64,000 nucleotides of DNA from positions 77,401,985 through 77,465,984 of the forward strand of contig NC_080067.1 of NCBI RefSeq assembly GCF_949987535.1. Direction: 5' to 3'. This document shows positions 1 through 10,617 of this stretch, in pieces; the stretch's first letter is position 1, and every line of letters begins with the position of its first letter. The translations under genes and the position numbers were made by a program. The DNA is from Balaenoptera acutorostrata. Taxonomy: Eukaryota > Chordata > Mammalia > Artiodactyla > Balaenopteridae. The notes below the pieces were generated by a model. It did no database searches. It had not been told where the DNA came from and worked only from the letters and a program-made list of their open reading frames with translations.

Positions 1-368
1 TATGTATTGAGGTGCTCCTATGTTGGGTGCATAAATATTTATAATTGTTACATCTTCTCAGATTGATCCCTTGATCATTAGGTAGTGTCCTTCCTTATCT
101 CTTGTAACAGTCTTTATTTTAAGGTCTATTTTATCTGATATGAGTATTGCTACTCCAGCTTTCTTTTGATTTCCATTTGCATGGAATGTCTTTTTCCATC
201 CTCTCACTTTCAGTCTGTATGTGTCCCTAGGACTGAAGTGGTCTCTTGTAGACAGCATATATATTGGTCTTGTTTTTGTATCCGTTCAGCCAGTCTAAGT
301 CTTTTGGTTGGGGCATTTAATCCATTTATATTTAAGGTAATTATCGATATGTATGTTCCTATTACCAT
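1..368 (-). pseudogene. LINE-1 A ORF2, N-terminal endonuclease part, broken
   Basis: ORF2 starts with ATG at 368-366 (MVIGTYISIITLNINGLNAP), the beginning of the APE-like endonuclease. The frame carries the first catalytic region (CCLQET). A one-base deletion near 240, relative to copy E, shifts the frame just after CLQET. The shifted frame then runs HFSPRDTYRLKVRGWKK to a TGA at 60-58. The rest is outside the window. Confidence 0.88.
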
Positions 369-426
369 TTTCTTAATTATTTTAGGTTTGTTTTTGTGGG
401 TCTTTTTCTTTTCTTGTGTTTCCCAC

Positions 427-1305
427 CTAGAGAAGTTCCTTTAGCATTTGTTGTAAAGCTGGTTTGGAGATGCTGAATTCTCTTAGCTTTTGCTTGTCTG
501 TAAAGCTTTTGATTTCTCCATCGAATCTGAATGAGATCTTTGTTGGGTAGAGTAATCTTGGTTGCAGAGTCTTCCCTTTCATCACTTTAAATATATCCTG
601 CCACTCCCTTCTGGCCTGCAGAGTTTCTGTTGAAAAATCAGCTGATAACCTTATGGGGATTCCCTTGTATGTTAACTTTTGCTTTTCCCTTGCTGCTTTT
701 AATATATTTTCTTTGAATTTAATGTTTGTTAGTTTGATTAATATGTTTCTTGGTTTGTTTCTCCTAGGGTTTATCCTGTATGGGACTCTCTGTGCTTCCT
801 GGACTTGGGTGGCTGTTTCCTTTCCCATGTTAGGGAAGTTTTCAATGATAATCTCTTCAAATATTTTCTCAGACCCTTTCTTTTTCTCTTCTTCTTCTGG
901 GACCCCTATGATTTGAATGTTGGTGTGTTTAGTGTTGTCCCAGAGGTCTCTGAGACTGTCTGCAATTCTTTTCATTCTTTTTACTTTATTCTGCTCCTCA
1001 GCAGTTATTTCCACCATTCTATCTTCCAGCTCACTTATTTGTTCTTCTGCCTCAGTTATTCTCCTATTGATTCCTTCTAGTGTATTTTTCATTTCAGTTA
1101 TTGTGTTGTTCATCTCTGTTTGTTTGTTCTTTAGTTCTTCTAGGTCTTTGTTAAACATTTCTTGTATTTTCTCAATCCGTGCCTCCATTCTATTTCCAAG
1201 ATTTTGGATCATCTTTATTATCATTACTCTGAATTCTTTTTCAGGTAGGTTGCCTATTTCCTCTTCATTTATTTGGTCTTATTGGTTTTTACTTTGCTCC
1301 TTCAT
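427..1305 (-). pseudogene. LINE-1 A ORF1 (RNA-binding chaperone), one early nonsense codon
   Basis: ORF1p is the trimeric coiled-coil RNA chaperone that packages LINE-1 RNA. The start is taken as the ATG at 1305-1303 (MKEQ...) by comparison with copy E. Codon 9 is a TAA at 1281-1279; the frame is then open from 1278 to the stop at 427. The first part is a long coiled coil ([20 protein letters not shown] and following heptads), then the RRM-like domain ([28 protein letters not shown]), then the C-terminal domain (AAREKQKLTYKGIPIRLSAD, ending LREFSISKPALQQMLKELL). A downstream in-frame start could give about 265 residues that lack only the N-terminus. Confidence 0.9.
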
Positions 1306-2505
1306 CTGTAACGTATTTTTTTGCTGTAATTTTTTTTTTTTTTTTGATGTGTGGGACTGTGTTGCTGTCTTACTGGTTGTTTGGCCTGAGGCTTTCGGCA
1401 CTGGAGTTTGTAGGCTGTTGGGTATAGCTGGGTCTTGGTGCCAAGATGAGGACCTCTGGGAGCCCTCACTCTGATTAATATTTCCTGGGGTTTGAGGTTT
1501 TCTGTAAGTCCAGTGGTTCAGGCTCGGTGCTCCCACCACAGGAGCTCAGGCCCAACCCCCAGCCCGTGAACCAAGATCCTGCAAGCTGTGCAGGGTGGAA
1601 AAAAAAAAAAAAGGGCAGAACGATAACAAAGAGTAAAAAATAAAATACGATTAGAAGACTAACAGATATGTTAGAAAAAATAAAATATAAATAAACAACA
1701 ACCAGAAGGTAAAACAGAACCACTTTAGCAAAAAAAAAAAAAAAAAGCCAGAAATGGGCTTGGCTGTGGGGGGGTGGGGCTTAGGTGGGGGTGGGGCTTA
1801 GGCAGGGGCAGGACCTAGGCTTAGGACCCAGGTGCTGGAAAAGGCCTTGGGGTGGGGAGGCTGGGCTTAGGCTCAGCATGGCCAGAGGGCTTCCGGAGTG
1901 CCTCTGGCCTTGGAGTGCAAATGATCAGGCCCGGGACCTCAGCAGGCTCCCTGTTCACCTCTATGCTTCTTACCCCCCTGCCACGCCCCTAGGACCCACA
2001 TGGCAGATGGGGCTGCAGAGGGCAAAGGACCGCAGGCTCCCCAGGGCCCGAGTGGGCAGGGGAAACGCAAGCTGCATTCCCTCCCTGATCCTCCGATCCC
2101 CAAGGTTCCCTCCCCATTCATCCCTACTCTTCTTATCCTGTCTCCCTCCCACACCCCTAGGACCCATGTGGCAGGAGGGGGCCCCGGAGGGCGGAGGACC
2201 TGGCCCAGGACCCCAGCAGGCTTCCCAGGGCCTCAGTGAGCAGGGGAGAGGCCAGCCGTGTTCCCACCCCCCACCCCTCCCCCATCCTCCAAACCTCCAA
2301 GGGTCCCTCCAGGCATGGGAACCCCTCCCCTCCCACAGCCACCTCTCAGGGGCACTGGTCCCATCTGACCTCCACTTCTCCTCCCCCCTTGCTTCCCCCC
2401 ACATCCTACCTGGTCACTCGGTGGTTCCTCCCATCCCCTTGGGTGTCGAGGTTCCCCATCAGCATCTGGTAGGTGCCCTAGTTGTGGGGAGATGCTAACT
2501 CAGCA
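1306..2505 (-). promoter_or_regulatory. LINE-1 A 5' UTR (internal promoter region)
   Basis: GC-rich sequence upstream of ORF1, with A-tracts at 1599-1612 and 1731-1746 and G-rich ggggtggggctta units around 1770-1860 on the plus strand. LINE-1 5' UTRs carry the internal Pol II promoter, so this is the expected position. The long plus-strand open frame at 1785-2498 is a by-product of GC-rich antisense sequence, not a gene. Confidence 0.7.
1985..2335 (-). repeat. Tandem units of about 168 bp in the LINE-1 A 5' UTR
   Basis: The plus-strand phrase cccctaggaccca recurs at about 1986 and 2154, a period of 168 bp. Each unit then has a GGACC...CAGG block, a GGGCAGGGG / GAGCAGGGG block and a ccaaggttccctcc / ccaagggtccctcc block in the same order. 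A third, more diverged partial unit seems to end just before 1985. The units have diverged by roughly a quarter. Confidence 0.6.
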
Positions 2506-2507
2506 TC

Positions 2508-3725
2508 AGCATTTCTCTAATAAATAGCAATGTTGAGCATCATTTCCTGTTCCTGTTGGTCATCTGTATGTCTTCTTTGAAGAAATGTCTATTTAGGTCT
2601 TCTGCCCATTTTTAAATCAGGTTGTTTGTTTTTTGTTGTTGTTTTTGAGTTGTATGAGCTGATTTTATATTTTGGAAACTAAGTCCTTGTCAGTCACAAC
2701 ATTTGCAAATATTTTCTCCCAGTCTGTAGGTTGTCTTTTCATTTTATTTATGGTTTCCTTTGCTGTACAGAAGCTTGTAAGTTTGATTAGGTCCCATTTG
2801 TTTATTTTTGCTTTTGTTTCTATTGCCTTGGGAGACTGACCTAAGAAAACATTGGCACAATTTATGTCAGAGAATGTTTTGCCTGAGTTTTTCTTCTAGG
2901 AGTTTCATGGTGTCATGTCTTATATTTAAGTCTTTAAACCATTTTGAGTTTATTTTTGTGTATGATGTGAGGGTGTGTTCTAACTTCATTGATTTACATG
3001 CAGCTGTCCAACTATCCCGATACTACTTGTTGAAGAGACTCTTTTTTCCATTGTATACTGCCTCCTTTGTCGAGGATTAATTGACTGTAGGTGTGTGGGT
3101 TTATTTCTGGGCTCTCTGTTCTCTTGCATTGGTCAATATGTCTGTTTTTTTGCCAATATCATGTTGTTTTGATAACTGTAGCCTTGTAGTGTTGTTTGAA
3201 GTCTGGGAGTCTTATGCCTCTAGTTTTGTTCTTTTTTCTCAGGATTACTTTGGCAATTCTGGGTCTTTTGTGGTTCTATATTAGGATTATTGGTTCTAGT
3301 TCTGTTAAAATTGTCATAGGTAATTTGATAGGAATCACATTAAATCTGTAGATTGCTCTGGGTAGCTTGGCCATTTTAACAATATTAATTCTTCCAATCC
3401 AAGAGCATGGGATATCTTTCCATTTCTGTGAATCATCTTCAATTTCAATTTCCTAAATATTTTATAGTTCTCACTGTATAGGTCTTTCACTGCCTTGGTT
3501 AAGTTTATTCCTAGGTATTTTATTTTTTGATGCAGTTTGAAATGAGATTGTTTTCTTACTTTCTCTTTCTGATATTTCATGGCTAGTGTAAAGAAATGCA
3601 ACAGTTTTCTGTTTATTAATCTTGTATCCTGTTACATTACTGAATTCATTTATTACTTCTAATAGTTTTTGTGTGGAGTCTTTAGGGTTTTCTATATATA
3701 GTATCATGTCATCTGCATAGACCTT
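2508..3725 (-). mobile_element. LINE-1 'B' fragment, ORF2 reverse transcriptase to C-terminal part
   Basis: Antisense LINE-1 ORF2 sequence from the C-terminal region (starts gcatttctctaataa on plus, equivalent to the region just before the Cys-rich motif) through the thumb region, stopping at the Y/FADD catalytic motif near 3708-3720. Frames are short and shifted (for example minus 3335-3601 and 3471-3707). Both ends are missing: the left is interrupted by LINE-1 A and the right ends abruptly in the reverse transcriptase core. Confidence 0.85.
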
Positions 3726-4980
3726 CTAATTTAAAAAAACTTTACTGCTTTCCACCTTTGTCCTCCCACCCCATTTTCTGGTGATCTTTCCCAAATTTAT
3801 CATTCAACCCTATTATTAAATTTTTTATATTAGTATCATTTCTAATTTCCGAGAATATGTTATGATCTCTGGCTGTTCCTTTTTTTAATAGCTTCTATTT
3901 GTGTCTCATGAATTTAATACCATCTCCTCTTTCTGAGGGTATTATCATTTATTTTGACATTTTCTTTATCTCTGGGTATTATCTACTTCTTCTGGGTGAC
4001 TTTTTTCGATTGTCTTGATCTGTTTTGTGTTGGAGGTTTTCCTCAAATATTTGATGGAACTTAACTGTGCCTTTGTGTCCAAATGTTATGGGAAACTAAG
4101 GCACAGGTGGGATGTAGGAGACTGGCGAGCTGCCTTGTGGGGTGAGCAGGAGGTCCATGGTATTGTCACTTGGGGTCCCCAAAGTCAGTAGCTGTGGGTA
4201 CTGGGCACTTAAGTTTCTCTAGAGAATAGAAAGCTCCTCCTCTTCCTGCCTGTCCAAGGATAGATGCCTAGCTTCTAGGGAAGAGGCTGGGGCAGGCTCA
4301 TCTGTCAGGTTACAAATTCTTGTTTAGTCTGTTGTACTTAGGGCTTCATCACTGCCCTCCCACTCTCAGGCCTCCCTGGTTCATTATTCAGAAAACAAAG
4401 TTCCAGTTTCCTGCCAGATTAGGGAAAGGGTACTCATTGGTGAGTATCTGGGCAAGGACTACTTTTCCTCACATGGATTTTCAAAATCCTCTCCCTGTTT
4501 TCAGCCCCCATTTCCCTGGTGTCACCCCCATCTTTCTTATCTAGTGCCCCCTACTCCTGTTCTTCACAGGGGTTCTGCATGGTGGACCAGATTCCTTCCT
4601 GCTGGTACCCCCTGCCTTCAGGCGCTTAGATTTGGGCTTTCTCCTCTCTGCTAAATCATTTCTCGTCCTTCTGTCTACTTCCCATCTTCATATATTGTGG
4701 TTTGAAGTTACAGACTTCTCTTCACTTCATCAGACTTGGAGTTTTGTTTTAGGTTTTTGTTTTATTTTGTTTTGGAGGTGATTTTCAAGAGGATAAGGAG
4801 GCGGGTACAATATGGCCTCACTTAACCATCCTGAAACCACAAATCTGACTCTCAGATGGATAGCCCATAACCAGTCTCTCCCCTGAACTCCGACAGTATG
4901 TTTGAAACTTCTACTTGGTTGTTTTTTTTTAAAAATCTCACATTTGTTTTCAACAAGACACGATTTCTTCTCCCCTAAAA
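3726..4980. other. Unassigned, T-rich then mixed sequence
   Basis: 3726-4110 is T-rich and degenerate and could be an eroded LINE-1 5' region belonging to B, but I cannot place it. 4110-4980 looks unique. I see no exon, RNA gene or clear repeat here. Confidence 0.3.
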
Positions 4981-5029
4981 AAAAAAAAAAAAAAAAAAGG
5001 GCTGCTTCTCTCTAAGCCTTCTCTATCTT

Positions 5030-5412
5030 TTTTTTTTTTTTTTTTTTAAATGAATTCTTTTTTTTTTTTTTTTTTTTTAAAGACTTGCTTTTTTTTTATT
5101 TTTTATTTTATTTATTATTTATTTTTGGCTGTGTTGGGTCTTCGGTTCGTGCGAGGGCTTTCTCCAGTTGCGGCAAGCGGGGGCCACTCTTCATTGCGGT
5201 GCGGGGACCGCTCTTCATCGCGGTGCGCGGGCCTTTCACTATCGCGGCCCCTCCCGTTGCGGGGCACAGGCTCCAGACGCGCAGGCTCAGCAGCTGTGGC
5301 TCACGGGTCCAGCCGCTCCGCGGCATGTGGGATCCTCCCAGACCAGGGCTCGAACCCGTGTCCCCTGCATTAGCAGGCAGATTCTCAACCACTGCGCCAC
5401 CAGGGAAGCCCC
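5030..5412 (-). mobile_element. CHR-type tRNA-Glu SINE with 14-bp target duplication
   Basis: The element head is at the right end: gggcttccctggtggcgcag on the minus strand, with A box TGGTGGCGCAGTGG and B box GGTTCGAGCCC, then the CHR body and an A/T-rich tail with a long oligo(A) (T-runs at 5030-5110 on plus). It is flanked by the exact duplication gccttctctatctt at 5016-5029 and 5413-5426. The body contains a short internal duplication of the 'agagcggtccccgcaccgc' type not seen in the other copies here. High identity to other CHR copies suggests a recent insertion. Confidence 0.93.
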
Positions 5413-5439
5413 GCCTTCTCTATCTTAATAAAGGCATGC

Positions 5440-6250
5440 ATCAAATTGCTCGAGCCGAAAACACAGGAGAAAGCTGTAATCCCCCTCTTTTATTCATACC
5501 AGCCTTCCTGCAGCCCTTTTCCTTGGCAAGGCCTGGCTGCTACCCCTTCAAAATATATCCTGTTCTTTCATTTCTGATTCCACCTTAACTGGTCACCAGT
5601 TCAAGCCTACACCTTTCTATCACCTTTTGCCTAAACTGTTTTATCACCTCCTAACTAGTCTTCCTCCTGACACACTTGCCCACCTCTACTCTACTTTCTA
5701 TACAATGACCAGATCATGTCACTTCCCTAATTCAAATTCTCCAGTGTCTTCACATCACACTTTGGATAAAACCCCATTCCTTCCTGTGGCAGATGAGGCC
5801 CTCCTGATATGACCTCTCATTCTGACCGCACCTCCCTCCCTGGCCCTCCTCTCTGTCCTCAGCTACCCTGGCCCTCTGACAGTCTTTTTCTTTCCTTGGT
5901 GCCTTTGCTATTGCTGTTCCCTCTGCCTGGCATCCTCTTCCCCCAGGGTTTCACAGGGCTGTCTCCTCCTTGTTCAGTTCTTGGTTCAAATGTCACCTAC
6001 TTCCCTGACCATTACTTCTAAAGCAGCACCTCCCACTCCAGTCACTATGAAATCACCTTTATACCACTCATCACTGTGTAAGATCTTGTTTGTTTATTGG
6101 TTTATTTCTTTGTTACCTGTCTCTTTCCATTAGAAGATAAGCTCCATGAGGGCAGGGACCATGTCTTTCCTGATCACTGCTATATCTCTAGTGCCTTGAA
6201 TAGTGTTTGATACACAGCAGGAAACAAATAAAGACTTGTTGAATGACAGA
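5440..6250 (+). mobile_element. LINE L2, 3' part
   Basis: Matches the L2 3' region in order: a C/T-rich segment, a 'tgcctttgctattgctgttccctctgcctgg' -like block near 5900, 'ataagctccatgagggcag' near 6140, and the ending 'aaataaagacttgttgaatga'. It is an ancient, inactive element with no open frame. Confidence 0.75.
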
Positions 6251-6284
6251 AAAGTTGGAAGCCAGGAGTCCTTTGCTATCATAC

Positions 6285-6450
6285 CAGTTCTACAACTTTC
6301 AGGCTAGGCCAGCTTAAGCAAAGAACTTGACCTCTGTGAGCTTCAGGTTATCTTATATGTACCATGGGGATAATGGTCCTTTCCTTTCCATCTCTGAGGG
6401 CAGGGGGAGGTGGTTGGTACACTGCTGTAAGGCTAAATGAGGTTGTGAAA
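6285..6450 (-). mobile_element. MIR SINE, minus strand, eroded
   Basis: Order of landmarks on plus fits reversed MIR: 'agaacttgacctctgtgagc', 'catggggataatgg', and 'ggctaaatgaggttgtgaaag'. Confidence 0.55.
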
Positions 6451-7433
6451 GTGAAGACCCTCTGTAAGAGCTTGTTTATGAACTGTGAAGTCCTCTGAAC
6501 ATGTATAGGAAGGCTCCCATTTGCATACTTCCCCTGCCACTCCATTTATCCCAAGAGGGAGTGGAAGTGAAAGGAGGGCTGGAAACGGAAGAGGGTAACA
6601 GGGTTTAATACCCTTATTTCAGAGAGAAAGGCCCCACTGCCATTTGTACAGCAGGAAGCAGCTGGGTGGTGTGTCTATAGTTGTTACACATTCCAGACCT
6701 GAGGCTAGTGGGGCTCCTGTGCTTCCCTGCAGCGGAGCCCAGAGAGGGCTTAAGCCAAGCTGGTGTCAATCTGTGACCAAAGACTTCCTGGATTACACTT
6801 ACTCACCTGTAGTCCAGAGCATCTATAGTGTTTGTTGATGACATCTTTTTTTTACTTTTTCTTTTTTTTAAGAAAAAGAAATCACAGCAAGCACCGTCTG
6901 GCACTGGTAAGTGTTATCTTGGTTAGGTCAGGATGGTTCTTTCTCCATTTTGCTAAGATCATTAACCTTATTTTTAATGTTGGCTGTAATTTTTTAAAGG
7001 ATTTTTTTGCTTTCTAATGCAGCTTTTATTAATCCCCCTCCCTTCTCAGGGTTTCAGCCCGCGTGTGCGGCTTGAACTGGGAGCTGAGCAGCACATGGGC
7101 TAGAACCACAAATCAAATCCCTGCGGCAGCATGAGTTTCCATCAAGCCCCTTTTCACCAACTTTCAAGCCAGACCCAGCCTGATTCCCCTTCCCCAAACC
7201 ATCTCCCTCCCTTCCGGATCTCTGTTTGCCTGTGGGATGCCCAGTGTGACTTTCTATAGTACTTCTTACAAGAAGTTAAGATTACCACATGGAAAGGGGG
7301 AAAGGGAGAGTAATGAGAGTATGGAAGAGATTTTCATAAGATCCTGGTCCTGTAGCTTTTAGAGAGGAGTCTCCTTTCTAGAAGTAGGCAGAGCCTCTAG
7401 AACTGGAACCTGAAAATGCTCAGGTGTAGAGGG
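6451..7433. other. Unassigned single-copy-looking sequence
   Basis: No repeat, exon with splice context or RNA gene is recognisable. T-rich run at 6845-6875. Confidence 0.3.
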
Positions 7434-7442
7434 TAAATGTTT

Positions 7443-7744
7443 TTTTTTTTTAATTAATTAATTTATTTATTTATTTATTTTTGGCTGTGTTGGGTCTTCG
7501 TTTCTGTGCGAGGGCTTTCTCTAGCTGTGGCAAGCAAGGGCCACTCTTCATCGCGGTGTGCGGGCCTCTCACTATCGTGGCCTCTCTTGTTGCGGAGCAC
7601 AGGCTTCAGACGCGCAGGCTCAGTAGTTGTGGCTCACGGGCCCAGTCGCTCCGCGGCATGTGGGATCTTCCCAGACCAGAGCTCGAACTCGTGTCCCCTG
7701 CATTGGCAGGCGGATTCTCAACCACTGCACCACCAGGGAAGTCC
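7443..7744 (-). mobile_element. CHR-type tRNA-Glu SINE
   Basis: Reversed CHR SINE with the head at about 7744 (ggacttccctggtggtgcag on minus), B-box-like GAGTTCGAGCTC, body, and A/T-rich tail. Target duplication taaatgttt at 7434-7442 and 7745-7753. Confidence 0.92.
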
Positions 7745-7753
7745 TAAATGTTT

Positions 7754-9545
7754 CTTAATGAGGTTAATTGTGGAGAAAAGGGCAGGGAATAGGCTTGGAA
7801 ATCGAGAATCTCAGGGTCATCAGAAACACCAAGGTCAGGCCATTCGAGCTCCCATCTGTTGCTCAACATTCATCTCATGTTCTCTCACAAGAGGCTGTGC
7901 TGGCATACCTCCAGTGACGGGGAGCTCACTACCTCTCTAAGCCTCTCTTTCCCACTCTACCTCCACCTCAGGATTATCCTCCTCGGTCCCACAGAGCAGG
8001 GCTAAGGGAACATTTGAGGGCATCCTCTAATCAGATACTGGAAATTTTATGGGCAAAACAATTGCCACAGGGACTGTCAAGTCCCAGGAATTAATTTAGC
8101 TTGAAGAAAGGACCAATGTGAGCGCAGAATATTCATTAAATGGGGACACAGAGGGAGCTTTCCTGGCATGAGTGTTGACTTCTGGGCCTCCACCCATCTC
8201 CCCCAGTTTGGCTCTAATGCTACATCCTCCCAGTTGCCCAGTGCTCTTCCACCGCCCCTCCTTTGGCCCTTACTGGGATTCTATGATGTGGGCAGCTCTG
8301 GGCCTCTCTCCACTCTTCCCTCTTGCTCCGAAACCCACTAGTGCCATTTCTCTTCTCTACTCAAGGTGTGAGCACGGTTTTCACTTATTCATGCAATCAA
8401 ATGACAAAGATTGAATGAGTGCCCACCATATGTCAGGCACTGTGTCAAAGTGCTGGGGGCACAAGGATGCCAGGGTTCCTGCCTTCGAGCGGTGCAGAGA
8501 TTACCGGCAGAGCTGGAAGATTGGCAAGGCAGCAAGGTTACAGTGGTGTCTGGGCAACAAACCCATGGGCCCCACGTGACCCAGTCCCAGCCTTTTGTGG
8601 CATCCAACATCATGTAGTCCAGCAGCCAAAGTTAAATGCAACAGCAAGGTCCATCTCTATTTATGTTTTGTGAAAAAGGGGAAAGGTGATCCCATTCATA
8701 ATGCCCTGCCACCAGTGTCATCATCTCTTATACTTTCTGGAAAACTCCTCATGTCTTCACATGCCCCCCATACTCTGGATCCCTCACTCATGACTCTTTT
8801 CTTAAAACAGGCCCTAGCACTTCTCTGTCTTTTCCCCCTGATAGTCCAGGCCTCACAGCCGCCTGTCAAGGGGCCCCTGGATTCCTGCTTCCCTCTGCAG
8901 GCCAGGCCAGGGACTATAGGATGCTACGAGTCAGAGGGTCCCGGACCTCCTAAATGCCTGCCGCGCAGGAGATGGAGACCTCTGGTCAGTGTGACTGCTT
9001 TCTCTTACAAGAAACCCTTGACACACGAAATTCTCCACAGTTACAGAGGGATGCACAAGTGTTGTGGGTGACAGAGGAGGGATATCAAACCTCAGGTTGG
9101 GGTTCAGAGAAGGCTTCCTCTGGCCCTGAGCTGAGCAGTCATGGAGGAGCAGGAGATGGGAAAGAAGAAATAGAGCAAGGAGCAGGAAGGGGGCTCTAGA
9201 CAGAGCCACACCAGACTTTGGGATCGTTTCGGGAAGCACAGGACCGGGCCATTTGTTCCTTCATCTTCAAAGGCTGTTGACTAGAAAGACTGGATGTGGA
9301 TCAAAGCGAGCTCTTCCCCTGAAGGCAGATCCACAGACGCGAGGCAGCAGCCACTCTCTGCACTTCATACATTTTCCACTTTCTTGCCGTGTGGTACCAA
9401 GTGACGGCAAGCACGGGTTTCAGACTCCCCCACTGAGTAGGCAGGTCAAGGGCAGTCACCCAGACCCCACTTGCCTCACCCAGACTATGCCTGGGGGGCT
9501 TCCCCCACCCCCTTGGTGACTCCCTAGAATACAAAGATGCCAGGT
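7754..9545. other. Unassigned sequence with a short ancient-repeat fragment
   Basis: Around 8411-8500 the phrase 'gtgcccaccatatgtcaggcactgtg' resembles a common ancient mammalian repeat. The overlapping frames at 8411-9520 have no recognisable protein signature and no coding-like context. Confidence 0.3.
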
Positions 9546-9759
9546 TGGATTTTATTTTTATTTAGTTATTTATTAAAGTGTTGTTGATTTAAAATATTGT
9601 GTTAGTTTCAGGTATACAGCAAAGTGATTCAGATATATATATTTCAGATTATTTTCCATTATAGGTTATTGCAAGACTGAATATAGTTCCCTGTGCTATA
9701 CACTAAATCCTTGTTGCATATCTATTTTATGTATAGTATTTTGTATCTGTTAATCCCAC

Positions 9760-10109
9760 ACTCCTAATTTATTCCTCCCCCCTCCTTTCCCCTTTGGTAA
9801 CCATAAGTTTGTTTTCTGTGTCTGTGTGTCTATTTCTGTTTTGTATATAAGTTCATTTCTGTCATTGTTTTTTAGATTCCATGTATAAGTGATATCATAT
9901 ATTTGTCTTTCTCTGTCTGGCTTACTTCACTTAGTATGATAATCTCTAGGTTCATCCATGTTGCTGCAAATGGCAGTATTTCATTCTTTTTTATGGCTGA
10001 GTAATATTCCATTGTATATATATACCACCTCTTTATCCATTCATCTGCTGATGGACATCTGAGTTGCTTCCATGTCTTGGCTATTGTAAATAGTGCTGCT
10101 ATGAACATT
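9760..10109. repeat. 350-bp block identical to 14285-14634 (copy 1, in LINE-1 C)
   Basis: From actcctaattt to atgaacatt every base matches the block at 14285-14634 with a constant offset of 4525. It covers the end of ORF2 and part of the 3' UTR. Sequence on both sides is roughly 20-25% diverged between the two elements. Confidence 0.9.
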
Positions 10110-10446
10110 GGGGTGTATGTATCTTTTCAAATTAGAGTTTTCATCTTTGCCAGACATATGCCCAGAAGTGGGATTGCTGGATCATGTGGTAGTTCAATTT
10201 TTAGCTTTTTAAGGAACCTCCATACTGTTTTCCATAGTGGCTGCATCAATTTACATTCCCACCAACAGTGTAGGAGGGTTTCCTTTTCTCCACACCCTCT
10301 CCAGCATTTATTATTTGTAGACTTTTTGACAATGGCCATTCTGACTGGTGTGAGATGATGCTTCGTTGTGGTTTTTATTTGCATTTCTCTTCTGCCCATT
10401 TTTTGACTGGGTTTTTTTTTTTTTTTTGATACTGAGTTGTATGAGC

Positions 10447-10449
<3 letters not shown>

Positions 10450-10476
<27 letters not shown>
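10450..10476. repeat. (TG)n microsatellite
   Basis: About 13 TG units followed by an alternating TA-rich tract, next to the SINE at 10497. Confidence 0.9.
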
Positions 10477-10477
<1 letters not shown>

Positions 10478-10496
10478 ATGCATATATATGTATATA

Positions 10497-10617
10497 CTTT
10501 TTTTTTTTGGCCATGCCACACAGCATGTGGGATCTTAGCTCCCCAACTAGGGATAGAACCTGAGCCCCCTGCATTGGAAGCGTGGAGTCTTAACCACTGG
10601 AACACCAGAAAAGTCCC
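10497..10617 (-). mobile_element. Short tRNA-Glu SINE inside LINE-1 C
   Basis: A 120-bp cetartiodactyl tRNA-derived SINE in reverse: head ggacttttctggtgttccag on minus, 'tggttaagactcc', 'ggttctatccct', and a tail of A residues next to a TG/TA-rich tract. It splits LINE-1 C between 'gagctgtttg' and 'tatcttggat'. Likely target duplication tgtatat at 10489-10495 and 10618-10624. Confidence 0.82.

Larger units (their letters stand above)
1..2505 (-). mobile_element. LINE-1 'A': 5' UTR, ORF1 and start of ORF2 (cut by window edge)
   Basis: Reading right to left: a GC-rich 5' UTR (about 2505-1306), an ORF1 relic (1305-427), a 58-base spacer and the first about 120 codons of ORF2 (368 to the window edge). 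It resembles LINE-1 E (about 92% by eye over the start of ORF2), so the two belong to the same fairly young family. Its right end abuts the interior of LINE-1 B, which suggests A landed inside B and that the rest of both lies to the left of the window. Confidence 0.92.

Noticed and set aside
1785..2498. 237-codon plus-strand open frame in GC-rich sequence
   Set aside because: It lies antisense in the LINE-1 A 5' UTR, overlaps open frames on the other strand and shows no protein domain.
5030..5412. Functional tRNA-Glu gene (A and B boxes present)
   Set aside because: The boxes belong to a CHR SINE: no cloverleaf 3' half, an A/T-rich tail and target duplications.
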